Origin: Proteiniborus sp. MB09-C3
GTDB taxonomy: Bacteria > Bacillota > Clostridia > Tissierellales > Proteiniboraceae
Assembly (NCBI RefSeq): GCF_030263895.1
Contig: NZ_CP127161.1
Coordinates: forward strand, 3,410,001-3,474,000
Reading direction: 5' to 3'
Length of the DNA stretch: 64,000 nt
The translations under genes were made by a program, and so were the position numbers. Below are positions 46,542-54,693 of the stretch, one piece after another (the stretch's first letter is position 1; each line of letters starts with the position of its first letter). Below the pieces are notes generated by a model. It was not told the DNA's origin, did not search any database, and saw nothing but the letters and a program-made list of their open reading frames with translations.

Positions 46542-47966
46542 CTACTTAGCTTTTAGCTGAAACCAAAAAGTGCTTCTCTTATCTAATATGCTCTCTACTC
46601 CAAACCTTGCATCATGGGCTATTAGTATGCTCTTGACTATTGATAAGCCTAAGCCGCTGCCTATGATGCCACGTTTATATGTTTTACCTGAGCTATAATA
46701 CCTATCCCAAATATGTGGTATCTCCTCTTCAGAAATACCCTTGCCTGTATCAGTTACCTTAAATTCTATATATTCCCCTAAGTTTCTTAAATCTATGGTA
46801 ATAAGTTTATCTTCGCCAGTATGATTAACAGCATTGCTGATTAAGTTATATATTACCTGTTCTATTTTCTGTTCATCTCCAATTGCTATATCGTCATCAT
46901 CACTGTTTAGAATAAATCTGTACCCATATATATCTGATAAAACAGAAAATCTCTTTAATATGTTTTTAGTAGTCCTTCCAATGTCAAATTCTTTATAAGC
47001 TACTTCGTTTATTCCTGACTGAATCTTTGATAAATCTAACATATCATTTACTAATGCATTTAATCTATCACTCTCATCTATGATTACTTTCAAATGTGAA
47101 ATCCGTTTATCTGGATTGTTTCCTGATATGTCTCTTATCATCTCAGCATAGGATTTGATTAGGGTTAAGGGTGTACGCAAATCATGAGAAACATTGGCAA
47201 TGAGTTCTCTCCTAAGCTCCTCTGTCTTGGATAATTCTGCTGTAGTAAAATTCAGAGTATCTGCCAATTGATTAATCTCTGTATAATCGCCTCTTTGAAA
47301 AATCACATCATAATTACCCTTAGCAAGTAAAGCAGCTGAATTAGTTACATTAGTTATAGGTTTAGACAATTTAGTAGCTATCAGAAAAGAAAGTCCTATG
47401 GCTAAAAGTAAAGATATGACTGTTACTATTATTAATTGGTTTTTTAGTACGGAAGTAGTCGAATCTATAGGCTCTAATAAGCCATTAATATAAAGATAAT
47501 GCTTCTCTCCATTTTTTCCTTCTAAAATAGCGCCATAAACTACTGAGTGTGTCCTCATTCTAAAATCTTCAATTGCATATATGATCTTACCATCTGGACT
47601 GTCTTCTAGTTTTCTAATAAAGCTCCCATTTATTGGAGCTTCTCTTTTAGGAGGTCTTATTTCTCCAAAAGTATTTATGGGAAATATTGAATCTCCGTAC
47701 TCATTAAAAACTTGAATAATTATTCCTTTAATAAAGGATGTACTATAGATTAAGTCTTCAAAGCCATCCTTGTTGTATTCTTCAACTAGGGCATTGCCTA
47801 TTTTCTTTATTTCATTTGTCTTCATAGACTTATAATAGGTGTTTAAAAAAACTATTTGTAAAAGCCAAAGTATTATCATTATAATGGCAGCAAAGAATAT
47901 AAAATAAGTCCAAAGTTTAAATTTGAGACTATTAGTATCAAAGGATTTTCTCAAATCATTCACCAC
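46542..47966 (-). CDS. Sensor histidine kinase
   Basis: A 474-residue membrane kinase with two spans (about 20-40 and 180-200), an extracellular sensor of roughly 140 residues, a HAMP linker (ATKLSKPITNVTNSA), the H-box SHDLRTPLTLIKSYAEM and N/G1/G2 boxes (NLISNAVNHTG, VTDTGKGIS, GSGLGLSIVKSI). It phosphorylates the response regulator encoded just upstream. The signal is unknown. The start is GTG. Confidence 0.93.
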   Translation of the reverse strand: MVNDLRKSFDTNSLKFKLWTYFIFFAAIIMIILWLLQIVFLNTYYKSMKTNEIKKIGNALVEEYNKDGFEDLIYSTSFIKGIIIQVFNEYGDSIFPINTFGEIRPPKREAPINGSFIRKLEDSPDGKIIYAIEDFRMRTHSVVYGAILEGKNGEKHYLYINGLLEPIDSTTSVLKNQLIIVTVISLLLAIGLSFLIATKLSKPITNVTNSAALLAKGNYDVIFQRGDYTEINQLADTLNFTTAELSKTEELRRELIANVSHDLRTPLTLIKSYAEMIRDISGNNPDKRISHLKVIIDESDRLNALVNDMLDLSKIQSGINEVAYKEFDIGRTTKNILKRFSVLSDIYGYRFILNSDDDDIAIGDEQKIEQVIYNLISNAVNHTGEDKLITIDLRNLGEYIEFKVTDTGKGISEEEIPHIWDRYYSSGKTYKRGIIGSGLGLSIVKSILIAHDARFGVESILDKRSTFWFQLKAK

Positions 47967-47973
47967 GCTTCAT

Positions 47974-48657
47974 CTATTCTATATATTCAAACTTATAGCC
48001 TAAGCCTCTTAGAGTCACTATATAATCTCTATAAGGGCCTATACTGTTGCGAAGCATCTTTATATGCGTGTCTACAGTTCTGTCATCGCCATAAAAATCA
48101 AATCCCCATACTTCATTTAATAGCTTTTCTCTAGTAAGAGCCACATTCTTATTCCTGACAAGATAAAATAGAAGCTCATATTCCTTTGGAGTCATATCAG
48201 CCTTTATTCCGTCTACAAATACATTTCTGCCTATCATGTCTATCTGTAGACCTTTAAAGGTTAGTCTAGAGCTTTTCATGGTTTCTTCTTTTGATTTTCT
48301 GTTACGGTTCACTATCACATTTAGCCTTGCCATGACTTCTTTAGGTGAAAATGGCTTGACTACATAATCATCTATTCCTATTTCAAAGCCAAATAGCTTA
48401 TCGTATTCCTCTCCACGAGCTGAAAGCATGAGAACTGGTATTTCCTTTGCCTTTTTTATCTCCTTATATGCAGAAAATCCGTCTAATTTAGGCATCATGA
48501 TATCCATTACTATCACATCAAAATCTTCTGTTCTACAAAGGTTTACTGCTTCCATTCCATCTTTAGCTTCAACTACAGTATGACCTTCAAATTCTGCATA
48601 TTCTCTGATAACCTCTCGAATTTTTTCTTCATCATCTACCACTAAAACTTTAAACAT
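47974..48657 (-). CDS. OmpR-family response regulator
   Basis: A 227-residue regulator with a receiver domain (Asp-Asp near residues 8-9, phospho-acceptor in VIVMDIMMPK, Lys in VVKPFSPKEV) and a C-terminal winged helix (TPKEYELLFYLVRNKNVALTREKLLNEVWG, DDRTVDTHIKMLRNSIG). It is paired with the next gene and, by position, may control the CotH-DUF4956-VTC cluster that follows. TTGGAGG precedes the ATG. Confidence 0.95.
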   Translation of the reverse strand: MFKVLVVDDEEKIREVIREYAEFEGHTVVEAKDGMEAVNLCRTEDFDVIVMDIMMPKLDGFSAYKEIKKAKEIPVLMLSARGEEYDKLFGFEIGIDDYVVKPFSPKEVMARLNVIVNRNRKSKEETMKSSRLTFKGLQIDMIGRNVFVDGIKADMTPKEYELLFYLVRNKNVALTREKLLNEVWGFDFYGDDRTVDTHIKMLRNSIGPYRDYIVTLRGLGYKFEYIE

Positions 48658-48750
48658 AAAAAAACCTCCAATTTAGTCCAGATATAAATATATTATAATA
48701 GATTATTGTGTTAGTTATGTGAAAAAAATCAAGGAGGATAAAAATTAGAA

Positions 48751-48870
48751 GCAGGTATACTGATTTGTATTATAAACCAATATATCTGCCCTTAATTTTT
48801 ATCTAGGACATTAAAATAAAATAGTGCCATAAGTGTATCTAAAACGCAAAGCTTTAAAAGCTCATAATAC
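48751..48870 (-). repeat. Degenerate duplicate of the uppP 3' end and terminator
   Basis: 48751-48823 is about 85 percent identical by eye to 50720-50792, which holds the uppP terminator and last codons. Further on, CAAAGCTTTAAAAGCT (near 48847) resembles the uppP codons for FKAF. The hairpin GCAGGTATA/TATATCTGC (48751-48759 with 48781-48789) is still a usable terminator for blaR1. The stretch also carries the 18-bp motif at about 48887. Confidence 0.6.
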
Positions 48871-48940
48871 TTCCAGCATTTGATGTAATCTATTGTACTA
48901 TCTAATTCAAGTAATTCCCAAATTCAAAGTTCCTTATGAC

Positions 48941-50245
48941 TTAATTAGAAATATAAAACTCACCAATAATTGTTTTTCCATCTTGAAGATACAAAGGAAT
49001 ATATCTTCCCCCTTTATGCTGCTTGTTATAGGCCAACGCTTCTTCAATAGATTTAACCTCTGGGCTTAGGTCAGATGCTTTTACATATCCTTTTACTCCA
49101 TTGACACCCTCAGCAAGTATCAAATCAGGCTCAGGCAGTATACTGTCGTATATATCAGGTCCATATGTTTCGCCAAATTCATTTACAGGGTATCCATTAA
49201 GAGTTATTTCTTCAATTGAAGGAACGTCTAATTTGGCATAAATTGCATTAGTTGATGTTGTAATCAATGGCATTGATGATTCACCTGTACTCAATGTGGG
49301 CACTGCAAAAACAATACTAGCTGCTAGTACTAGAATAATTGCACATCCAAAGCCTAGAACCTTTGTTTTCTTATATTTCATAATTGACACAATCCTTTCT
49401 TGAATAGAATTCTTTCCAAATCCATTATAGAATAAAGAAATACTCGCTCTCTTCTCAGCTAAATTAATTAGAGCCAGTGCATATGCCTCTTTATTGTTTT
49501 CACCAAGAATAGATATAACTTCTTCATCACACGATATTTCCAAATCTCTATTGAATAATACATACATCACCCATACTAATGGATTAAACCAGTGTACACA
49601 TACTGCTATTATGGATACTATTTTCCATAGGTTGTCAAATCTTTTAATATGAATTAACTCATGGCTCATTACATACTCTATTTGCTTATTGTCTGTAAGG
49701 CACATCATCTTTGGCAACACAATTTTCGGTGAAAATATTCCATATGTAATAGGTGTAGAAATTCTATCAGATACCCTTAGCTTTATAGTACGTCTTAGCT
49801 GATTTTCATGTAGCCATGCATTAAGAAGTTCATTGTCCTCCAATGGTAAAGCCTCCTGCAGCTTTCTATAGCTTCTTATGTATGACACAAGGAAAAATAG
49901 CAATAGTATTATGGCACCAATAACCCAGACAACATATAAAGTAGAAAAAATATTAGCGGCCTGCGGAGAGGTTTCCATTTGTCCTTGCATTAGGCCAGAA
50001 ACGACATAATTCAAATCTAAAGCATTAGCTGTTTTATCTACATTTTCTACTAATATTCTTCCACCTAATGTATCTCCGATATTAATCTTTACTGGGATTG
50101 TAATAGGTACCAGTAATCGCAGCAATACTATACCCCATAACGCAACAAATGTCTTCTTTGGAAGTCTATTTATTGCGAGAGAGCGAATTACGAAAATAGC
50201 CAATATCAACATTCCAGCAGAAAAACTCATTTGAAGAATTCTCAT
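48941..50245 (-). CDS. blaR1: BlaR1/MecR1-type M56 membrane peptidase
   Basis: A protein of about 434 residues with four N-terminal spans and a cytosolic zinc site HELIH (VMSHELIHIKRFDNLWK). After a last span (VLGFGCAIILVLAASIVFAVP) a short external tail of about 110 residues follows. The penicillin-binding sensor domain of classic BlaR1 is absent, so it must sense another envelope cue. The ATG at 50245 follows GAGGTG; the GTG three codons earlier lies in that site. It directly follows blaI. Confidence 0.92.
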   Translation of the reverse strand: MRILQMSFSAGMLILAIFVIRSLAINRLPKKTFVALWGIVLLRLLVPITIPVKINIGDTLGGRILVENVDKTANALDLNYVVSGLMQGQMETSPQAANIFSTLYVVWVIGAIILLLFFLVSYIRSYRKLQEALPLEDNELLNAWLHENQLRRTIKLRVSDRISTPITYGIFSPKIVLPKMMCLTDNKQIEYVMSHELIHIKRFDNLWKIVSIIAVCVHWFNPLVWVMYVLFNRDLEISCDEEVISILGENNKEAYALALINLAEKRASISLFYNGFGKNSIQERIVSIMKYKKTKVLGFGCAIILVLAASIVFAVPTLSTGESSMPLITTSTNAIYAKLDVPSIEEITLNGYPVNEFGETYGPDIYDSILPEPDLILAEGVNGVKGYVKASDLSPEVKSIEEALAYNKQHKGGRYIPLYLQDGKTIIGEFYISN

Positions 50246-50255
50246 GAGATCCACC

Positions 50256-50615
50256 TCATTTCAATTTATCCACTAACTTCTTCAATTGTTCTACTTCCTC
50301 TGTTAAAAGATTCTTACCATCCAAAAACGCAGCAAAAAATTTTTCTTTCGAGCCATCAAACATCTTATCAATTAACTCTGCAGTTTCATAGTTCTGCACC
50401 TGCTCCCTGCTAATAATCGCTCTGCACATGAAATTTGGTTCATAACGTTCAATGGCACCTTTATCTATACATTTTTTAATAACAGTATAAGTAGTATTTC
50501 TATTCCATCCTGTTTCAGCTTTCAAAATCTTCACAAGCTGTCCAGCAGATAAATCTCCTTCTTTCCATAAAACATTCATTACCTTTAGCTCTGAATCAAA
50601 TAATTTTACATCCAT
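50256..50615 (-). CDS. blaI: BlaI/MecI/CopY family repressor
   Basis: A 119-residue winged-helix repressor: N-terminal DNA-binding part with LKVMNVLWKEGDLSAGQLVKIL and GWNRNTTYTVIKKCIDKGAIERY, and a C-terminal dimerisation part (FFAAFLDGKNLLTEEVEQLKKLV). The NTTYTV segment is the recognition helix, as in CopY and BlaI. BlaR1-type protease encoded next probably triggers its inactivation. Two operator dyads flank the promoter. Confidence 0.93.
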   Translation of the reverse strand: MDVKLFDSELKVMNVLWKEGDLSAGQLVKILKAETGWNRNTTYTVIKKCIDKGAIERYEPNFMCRAIISREQVQNYETAELIDKMFDGSKEKFFAAFLDGKNLLTEEVEQLKKLVDKLK

Positions 50616-50632
50616 AATACTATACTCCTTTC

Positions 50633-50709
50633 ATGACTACCATGATAGTCATCCTTATGAATATACTACCAGAATATACACTCCATGTCAATGACTATTC
50701 TAATAGTCA
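50633..50709 (-). promoter_or_regulatory. blaI promoter with two operator dyads
   Basis: TTGACA (50686-50691), a 17-base spacer and TAGTAT (50663-50668) form the promoter. Operator 1 ATGACTACCATGATAGTCAT (50633-50652) lies between -10 and the start codon. Operator 2 TGACTATTCTAATAGTCA (50692-50709) touches the -35 element. Both share TGACTA/TAGTCA half-sites, a different sequence from the staphylococcal TACA/TGTA site. Confidence 0.85.
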
Positions 50710-50719
50710 AAAAGCAAAA

Positions 50720-50758
50720 GCAGGTATACTAGTTTATACTATAAACCAATATACCTGC
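50720..50758 (-). terminator. Terminator after uppP
   Basis: A 9-bp stem GCAGGTATA/TATACCTGC (50720-50728 with 50750-50758) with an inner TTTATA-type stem and T-rich minus tail. A duplicate lies at 48751-48789. Confidence 0.8.
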
Positions 50759-50771
50759 CCTTAATTTTTTT

Positions 50772-51587
50772 CTAGCCCAATAAAGTAAAATATCCAATTA
50801 CCAATAATCCTAGAATAATACGATACCAGCCGAAGGCTTTAAAATCGTTATTTTTAATATACCCTATAAGGAATTTGATAGCTATAATTGAAACAGCAAA
50901 GGCTACAATCATACCAGTAAGCAAAATGCTGATTTCAGCTCCAGTAAAGTTGAAACCAAATTTAATAAGCTTTAATGCACTTGCTCCGAACATTATTGGA
51001 ATAGCCATGAAAAATGAATATTCTGCAGCAATATAGCGTGATGTACCAAGTAAAATAGCTCCAAGAATAGTAGCTCCAGAACGTGATGTTCCTGGAATTA
51101 AAGACAAAACTTGAAATATTCCAATTAAAAAGACTGTTCCATAAGTCAAATCCTCAAAGGAGTTAATTTTACTTCTTCGTCTCTTATTTCTATTTTCAAT
51201 AATAATAAATAGAATTCCATAAACAACTAAAGTAATAGCAACTGTTTGATAATTATATAAATGTTTATCTAGCCAATCGTCAAATAAAGTCCCCAGCACA
51301 CCTGCTGGAATAACACCAATAATTACTTTATACCATATGGACATTGTATTTCTCTTTTCTTTAAGAGACTTTCTAGGCGAAAAAGGATTTAGCTTGTGAA
51401 AATAAAGAAGAACGACAGCTAAAATAGCACCTAGCTGAATTACTACACGAAACATTTCCATAAAAGCTTCCGAAGCATCTAAACGTATGAATTCTTCAAC
51501 TAAAATCATATGACCAGTACTGCTTATTGGCAGCCACTCAGTAATCCCTTCAACAATTCCTAAAATAACTGCTTTCAATAATTCCAT
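50772..51587 (-). CDS. uppP: Undecaprenyl-diphosphatase UppP (BacA)
   Basis: A membrane phosphatase of about 271 residues that recycles undecaprenyl pyrophosphate and can give bacitracin tolerance. The family motifs are [20 protein letters not shown] and [17 protein letters not shown], and eight or so spans are present. The ATG at 51587 has GGGGG upstream; the 32-residue longer frame is unlikely. It stands beside the BlaI-BlaR1 unit, which suggests an envelope-stress island. Confidence 0.93.
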   Translation of the reverse strand: MELLKAVILGIVEGITEWLPISSTGHMILVEEFIRLDASEAFMEMFRVVIQLGAILAVVLLYFHKLNPFSPRKSLKEKRNTMSIWYKVIIGVIPAGVLGTLFDDWLDKHLYNYQTVAITLVVYGILFIIIENRNKRRRSKINSFEDLTYGTVFLIGIFQVLSLIPGTSRSGATILGAILLGTSRYIAAEYSFFMAIPIMFGASALKLIKFGFNFTGAEISILLTGMIVAFAVSIIAIKFLIGYIKNNDFKAFGWYRIILGLLVIGYFTLLG

Positions 51588-51745
51588 GATCTTACCCCCA
51601 AAGTATTTAGTTATGCTGCATTCACTATTAAATTTATGAGCAACAAATATAATTAAGTACATTACACCTTTAAATAATATCACTTTAACTAGGTAATTTG
51701 CAACAACTAATCACACTAATCCTTATTTGACTGTCCTACTTAATT

Positions 51746-52543
51746 TTATAGCTTGCTTATAATCAAGTTTCCAGATTCATATTTTCGAAGTCCTCTATAG
51801 AAAAACCAGTATGAGAAGGTAGTCCATACTACTACAGCCAATAGCAATATAGCAATCCATTTCCATGAGAATACAGTTAGTATCTTTACAGGAACAAGTG
51901 AAATAAAGGCGGCTGGTATAGCAGTATATATTATAAGCTTCACTAATCCTTTATACATTCCCTCTGGGTAAATGCTGAAGGATATCATGAACTCCAAAAT
52001 AAGACTACTTATCCCTTGTGAATTTCCCATATAAAATGTCAATGAATTTGCAAAGACTACAACGCTGGAAAGTATCAATGATGCAGTTATGCAAAATAGT
52101 AAGAATAGCAGAAAGCTGCCTATATGAAAGCCATTTACTCCAATGAATAGGATGATTCCATAGAATAAGTCTCCCCAAGCAGATACTACTGTACTTGATG
52201 AAATAATATTTAATAGTACATCCTTTGGCTGCAATAAATAAGTATCTAGTTCTCCGTTTATTATCATTCGAGATATATTTCTTATATTTCCGAAAAGAAT
52301 AAATGCAATACCAAATGAAGAAGATGAAATAGCCCACAGTGTCATAACCTGTTCAAATCCATATCCGCCAATACTTTCAACGTTTTCAAACAAAATCCAC
52401 CAGAAGAATATAAATGAAGCATTATTTATAATCATTCCAAATGTCTGTGTCAAAAAACTTGCGCGATACTCCATAGAAGCAGAAAGATTGAACTTAAAAT
52501 ACATTGCAATAAGCTTTATATTTTTTTTAACCTCCATTAACAT
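51746..52543 (-). CDS. ABC-2 permease (DUF990 type), second subunit
   Basis: A 265-residue membrane protein with about six spans (for example ASFIFFWWILF, IAFILFG, VVVWTTFSYWFF), of the ABC2_membrane_6 (DUF990) family. The 17-base overlap with the upstream permease gene and the common ATPase show a three-gene exporter. The binding site is weak (GGGGC), consistent with coupling to the upstream gene. Confidence 0.85.
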   Translation of the reverse strand: MLMEVKKNIKLIAMYFKFNLSASMEYRASFLTQTFGMIINNASFIFFWWILFENVESIGGYGFEQVMTLWAISSSSFGIAFILFGNIRNISRMIINGELDTYLLQPKDVLLNIISSSTVVSAWGDLFYGIILFIGVNGFHIGSFLLFLLFCITASLILSSVVVFANSLTFYMGNSQGISSLILEFMISFSIYPEGMYKGLVKLIIYTAIPAAFISLVPVKILTVFSWKWIAILLLAVVVWTTFSYWFFYRGLRKYESGNLIISKL

Positions 52544-53324
52544 TTAATGCTCGTGCCCCCTTTCTGAATATTATCATAGACAGTATGAAGAAGAAGCCTA
52601 AATATACTAGCTGAAAAGCTATAGTATATATGAATCCACTATAAGAAAAATTAACAGCAAGCTTTGCTGGTGCGTAAGTAACATATGCAAAGGGAAGATT
52701 TATAGCAATGCTTCTAAGCCACTTAGGAAACAGCTCTAGTGGCATTAGCATACCACCTAATGTAAATACTAGCTTATTATATATCCAAAAAAAAGCGCTG
52801 TTTTCTTCAAGCCAAAATGAAGTAAGAGAAAGTGAAATATGAATAAAAAAGTTAATAAATATACCTATTAATATGGAAATTATGATAAAAGGCAGATGAA
52901 TAAGGCTGAAATTTTTAAGAGGTCCTACACATAAAATCCCTATAATAAATCCCATTATGGTATTATTCAACAATTTGATTCCCATCTCTCCCAAGGAATT
53001 GGAAAAGCAGTAGAGGATATAGTTATACGGCTTGTTCAGCATATATGCTATATTGCCATTCTTTACATCTTGAGTTGCCTCCATAAATATATTAGACCGA
53101 GACAGGGTAACTATTTCTGTTACGACTAAGTACCATATCATTTGATTTAAAGTAAGCCCAGCAACATTTCCGCCCTTACTTCCATAAATATTAGTCCATA
53201 GCATCATGTAGATATATATAATAAATAAAAAGAAGAAATTACGAATTAAGAAGTCTCCAAAGTACACAAAATTGTTTGACAAACTAATTTTAGTAATATA
53301 AAAGTATTTATTGACTTTCTTCAT
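52527..53324 (-). CDS. ABC-2 permease (DUF990 type), first subunit
   Basis: A membrane protein of about 265 residues with six spans and the ABC-2 pattern (FFLFIIYIYMMLW, IGILCVGPLKNFSLIHLPFIIISILIGIFINFFIH). The ATG at 53324 with AGGTG upstream is chosen over one nine bases earlier. It overlaps the ATPase gene by 17 bases and forms the heteromeric membrane channel with the next gene. Confidence 0.85.
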   Translation of the reverse strand: MKKVNKYFYITKISLSNNFVYFGDFLIRNFFFLFIIYIYMMLWTNIYGSKGGNVAGLTLNQMIWYLVVTEIVTLSRSNIFMEATQDVKNGNIAYMLNKPYNYILYCFSNSLGEMGIKLLNNTIMGFIIGILCVGPLKNFSLIHLPFIIISILIGIFINFFIHISLSLTSFWLEENSAFFWIYNKLVFTLGGMLMPLELFPKWLRSIAINLPFAYVTYAPAKLAVNFSYSGFIYTIAFQLVYLGFFFILSMIIFRKGARALNVNGG

Positions 53325-54315
53325 AGCTATCACCTGCCTTTGCTTTTTGCCGATAGATATGAGATATTATATCTTCCATTGGAGGCTCTGAAATGGTAAT
53401 ATCCGCAACTTTCCCCAGCTTCATTAGCTCTCCTATTACATTATCTATATCACAGATAGAGCTGTCTATCTCCACCTTTGCAGCATAGCCCTTATGCTTC
53501 AATACTTTTATATTAGGAATATTGATTTCAACAGGCTCCATGTATTTTATATCGATAATCTTTTGATTCAAATAGTTATATTTAAGGTTCTTTACTGATT
53601 CATCAAGGACTACCTCTCCATGGTTAATAATCATAACTCTCTTGCACATCTGTTCAATATCTCCAGCATCATGAGAAGTAAGAAATATGGTTGTATTCTC
53701 TTCCTTATTTAGCTTTGTAATAAGCTCCCTTATCTTATGCTTTACTACAACATCTAAACCAATAGTAGGCTCATCTAGAAAGATTATTTCTGGATTGTGT
53801 AAAATAGATGCTGCTATTTCACAGCGAATTCTTTGTCCTAAGGAAAGCTTACGTACAGGTATTTCTAGTAGCTCGCTTATCTCAAATAATTCTGTAAGAT
53901 ATGAAATCCTTTTTTTCAAATATTCATCCTCTAGTTCATATATCCTTCCTAATAGATTAAAGCTGTCAATAGGCGGAAGATGAAACCATAGCTGTGATTT
54001 CTGTCCAAAGACAGTGCCTATTCTATAGGACAACTGTTTTCTGTCTGTAGAAGGATTTAAGCCGAGTACACTAAGGTCTCCTGAGGTTGGATAAAGTATC
54101 CCAGTAAGCATTTTTATGGTTGTAGATTTGCCTGCACCATTTGGTCCAATAAATGCAAGAACTTCTCCCTTATCTACATTAAAGGAAATGTTTTTTACTG
54201 CCTCTACCTCCTTATATTCAGGAGAAAATATTGACTTCATGCTCCCTTTTAATCCTGCACTTTTAGTTTTTATCTTGAATGTCTTTTGTAAGTTTGTTAC
54301 TTGTATTATGCTCAT
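53308..54315 (-). CDS. ABC-2 exporter ATP-binding protein (NatA-like)
   Basis: A protein of about 335 residues with Walker A GPNGAGKST, signature LSLGQRIRCEIAASIL, Walker B IIFLDEPTIGLD and the H-loop FLTSHDAGD. A C-terminal domain of about 90 residues follows the ATPase core. The signature glutamine-glycine order (LSLGQR) is typical of NatA-like ATPases. The ATG at 54315 follows GGGAGGGG; a repeat copy lies directly upstream. Cargo is unknown. Confidence 0.92.
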   Translation of the reverse strand: MSIIQVTNLQKTFKIKTKSAGLKGSMKSIFSPEYKEVEAVKNISFNVDKGEVLAFIGPNGAGKSTTIKMLTGILYPTSGDLSVLGLNPSTDRKQLSYRIGTVFGQKSQLWFHLPPIDSFNLLGRIYELEDEYLKKRISYLTELFEISELLEIPVRKLSLGQRIRCEIAASILHNPEIIFLDEPTIGLDVVVKHKIRELITKLNKEENTTIFLTSHDAGDIEQMCKRVMIINHGEVVLDESVKNLKYNYLNQKIIDIKYMEPVEINIPNIKVLKHKGYAAKVEIDSSICDIDNVIGELMKLGKVADITISEPPMEDIISHIYRQKAKAGDSYEESQ

Positions 54316-54340
54316 TACTTCCCCTCCCCTTTTAAATAAT

Positions 54341-54498
54341 GCAGTCTCGCAACACAAATTTATTTGCTCGCTGTCGCTCACATAAATTTGGTCCTAACGG
54401 ACACTCCTATCATAAACTTACACTAGAGTTGGTGCTCGTTGCGTTTGACCTACCAGCGATTTTCCGACAAAAGCACTCGGAAAATCGGGTTAGGTCAT
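54341..54498. repeat. Full-length dispersed terminator-linked repeat
   Basis: A 158-base copy of the element tandemly repeated at 33569-34030, starting GCAGTCTCGCAAC and ending GGTTAGGTCAT. It contains AAATTTAT/ATAAATTT and a ATTTTCCGA/TCGGAAAAT hairpin with matching changes in both arms. It lies between the riboswitch terminator and the ABC ATPase gene, with its end against the terminator T-tract. Confidence 0.9.
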
Positions 54499-54628
54499 AA
54501 AAAAAGCCTGGAGACAAGTCGTTTTGAGACTCGTCCTCCAGGCTTTTCTCCTAGAAGTGTAGACAACATCCTGTACCGCTTGGACCTGCGCTTTATAGCC
54601 GGAACCCTAGGTACACTCTCAAGTATTA
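54499..54628 (-). ncRNA. ykkC-family riboswitch with terminator platform
   Basis: In transcript order the conserved CTAGGGTTCCGG, GGTCCAAGCGGTACAG, CTACACTTCTAGGAG and AAAAGCCTGGAGG elements of the ykkC class are present. The last element is also the 5' arm of a strong terminator (54504-54545, about 17 bp, one bulge) followed by seven T residues, the usual design for this class. The GGTCCAAG loop differs from the GGTCCGAGAG I recall for guanidine-I RNAs and looks more like subtype 2 (ppGpp, PRPP or nucleotide sensors). The ligand is not assigned. It controls the ABC-2 exporter genes. Confidence 0.8.
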
Positions 54629-54634
54629 CTATAT

Positions 54635-54663
54635 AATATACAATGTACTGCCAAAAATGTCAA
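54635..54663 (-). promoter_or_regulatory. Promoter of the riboswitch-exporter operon
   Basis: TTGACA (54658-54663), a 17-base spacer and TATATT (54635-54640) predict a start near 54628, at the 5' edge of the riboswitch. Confidence 0.8.
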
Positions 54664-54693
54664 TATTTAAATTCAATATCTTATGCTACTAGC

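Noticed and set aside
54499-54628. T-box or S-box leader
   Set aside because: No T-box TGGNACCGCG sequence or SAM-I core is present; the conserved blocks match the ykkC class.
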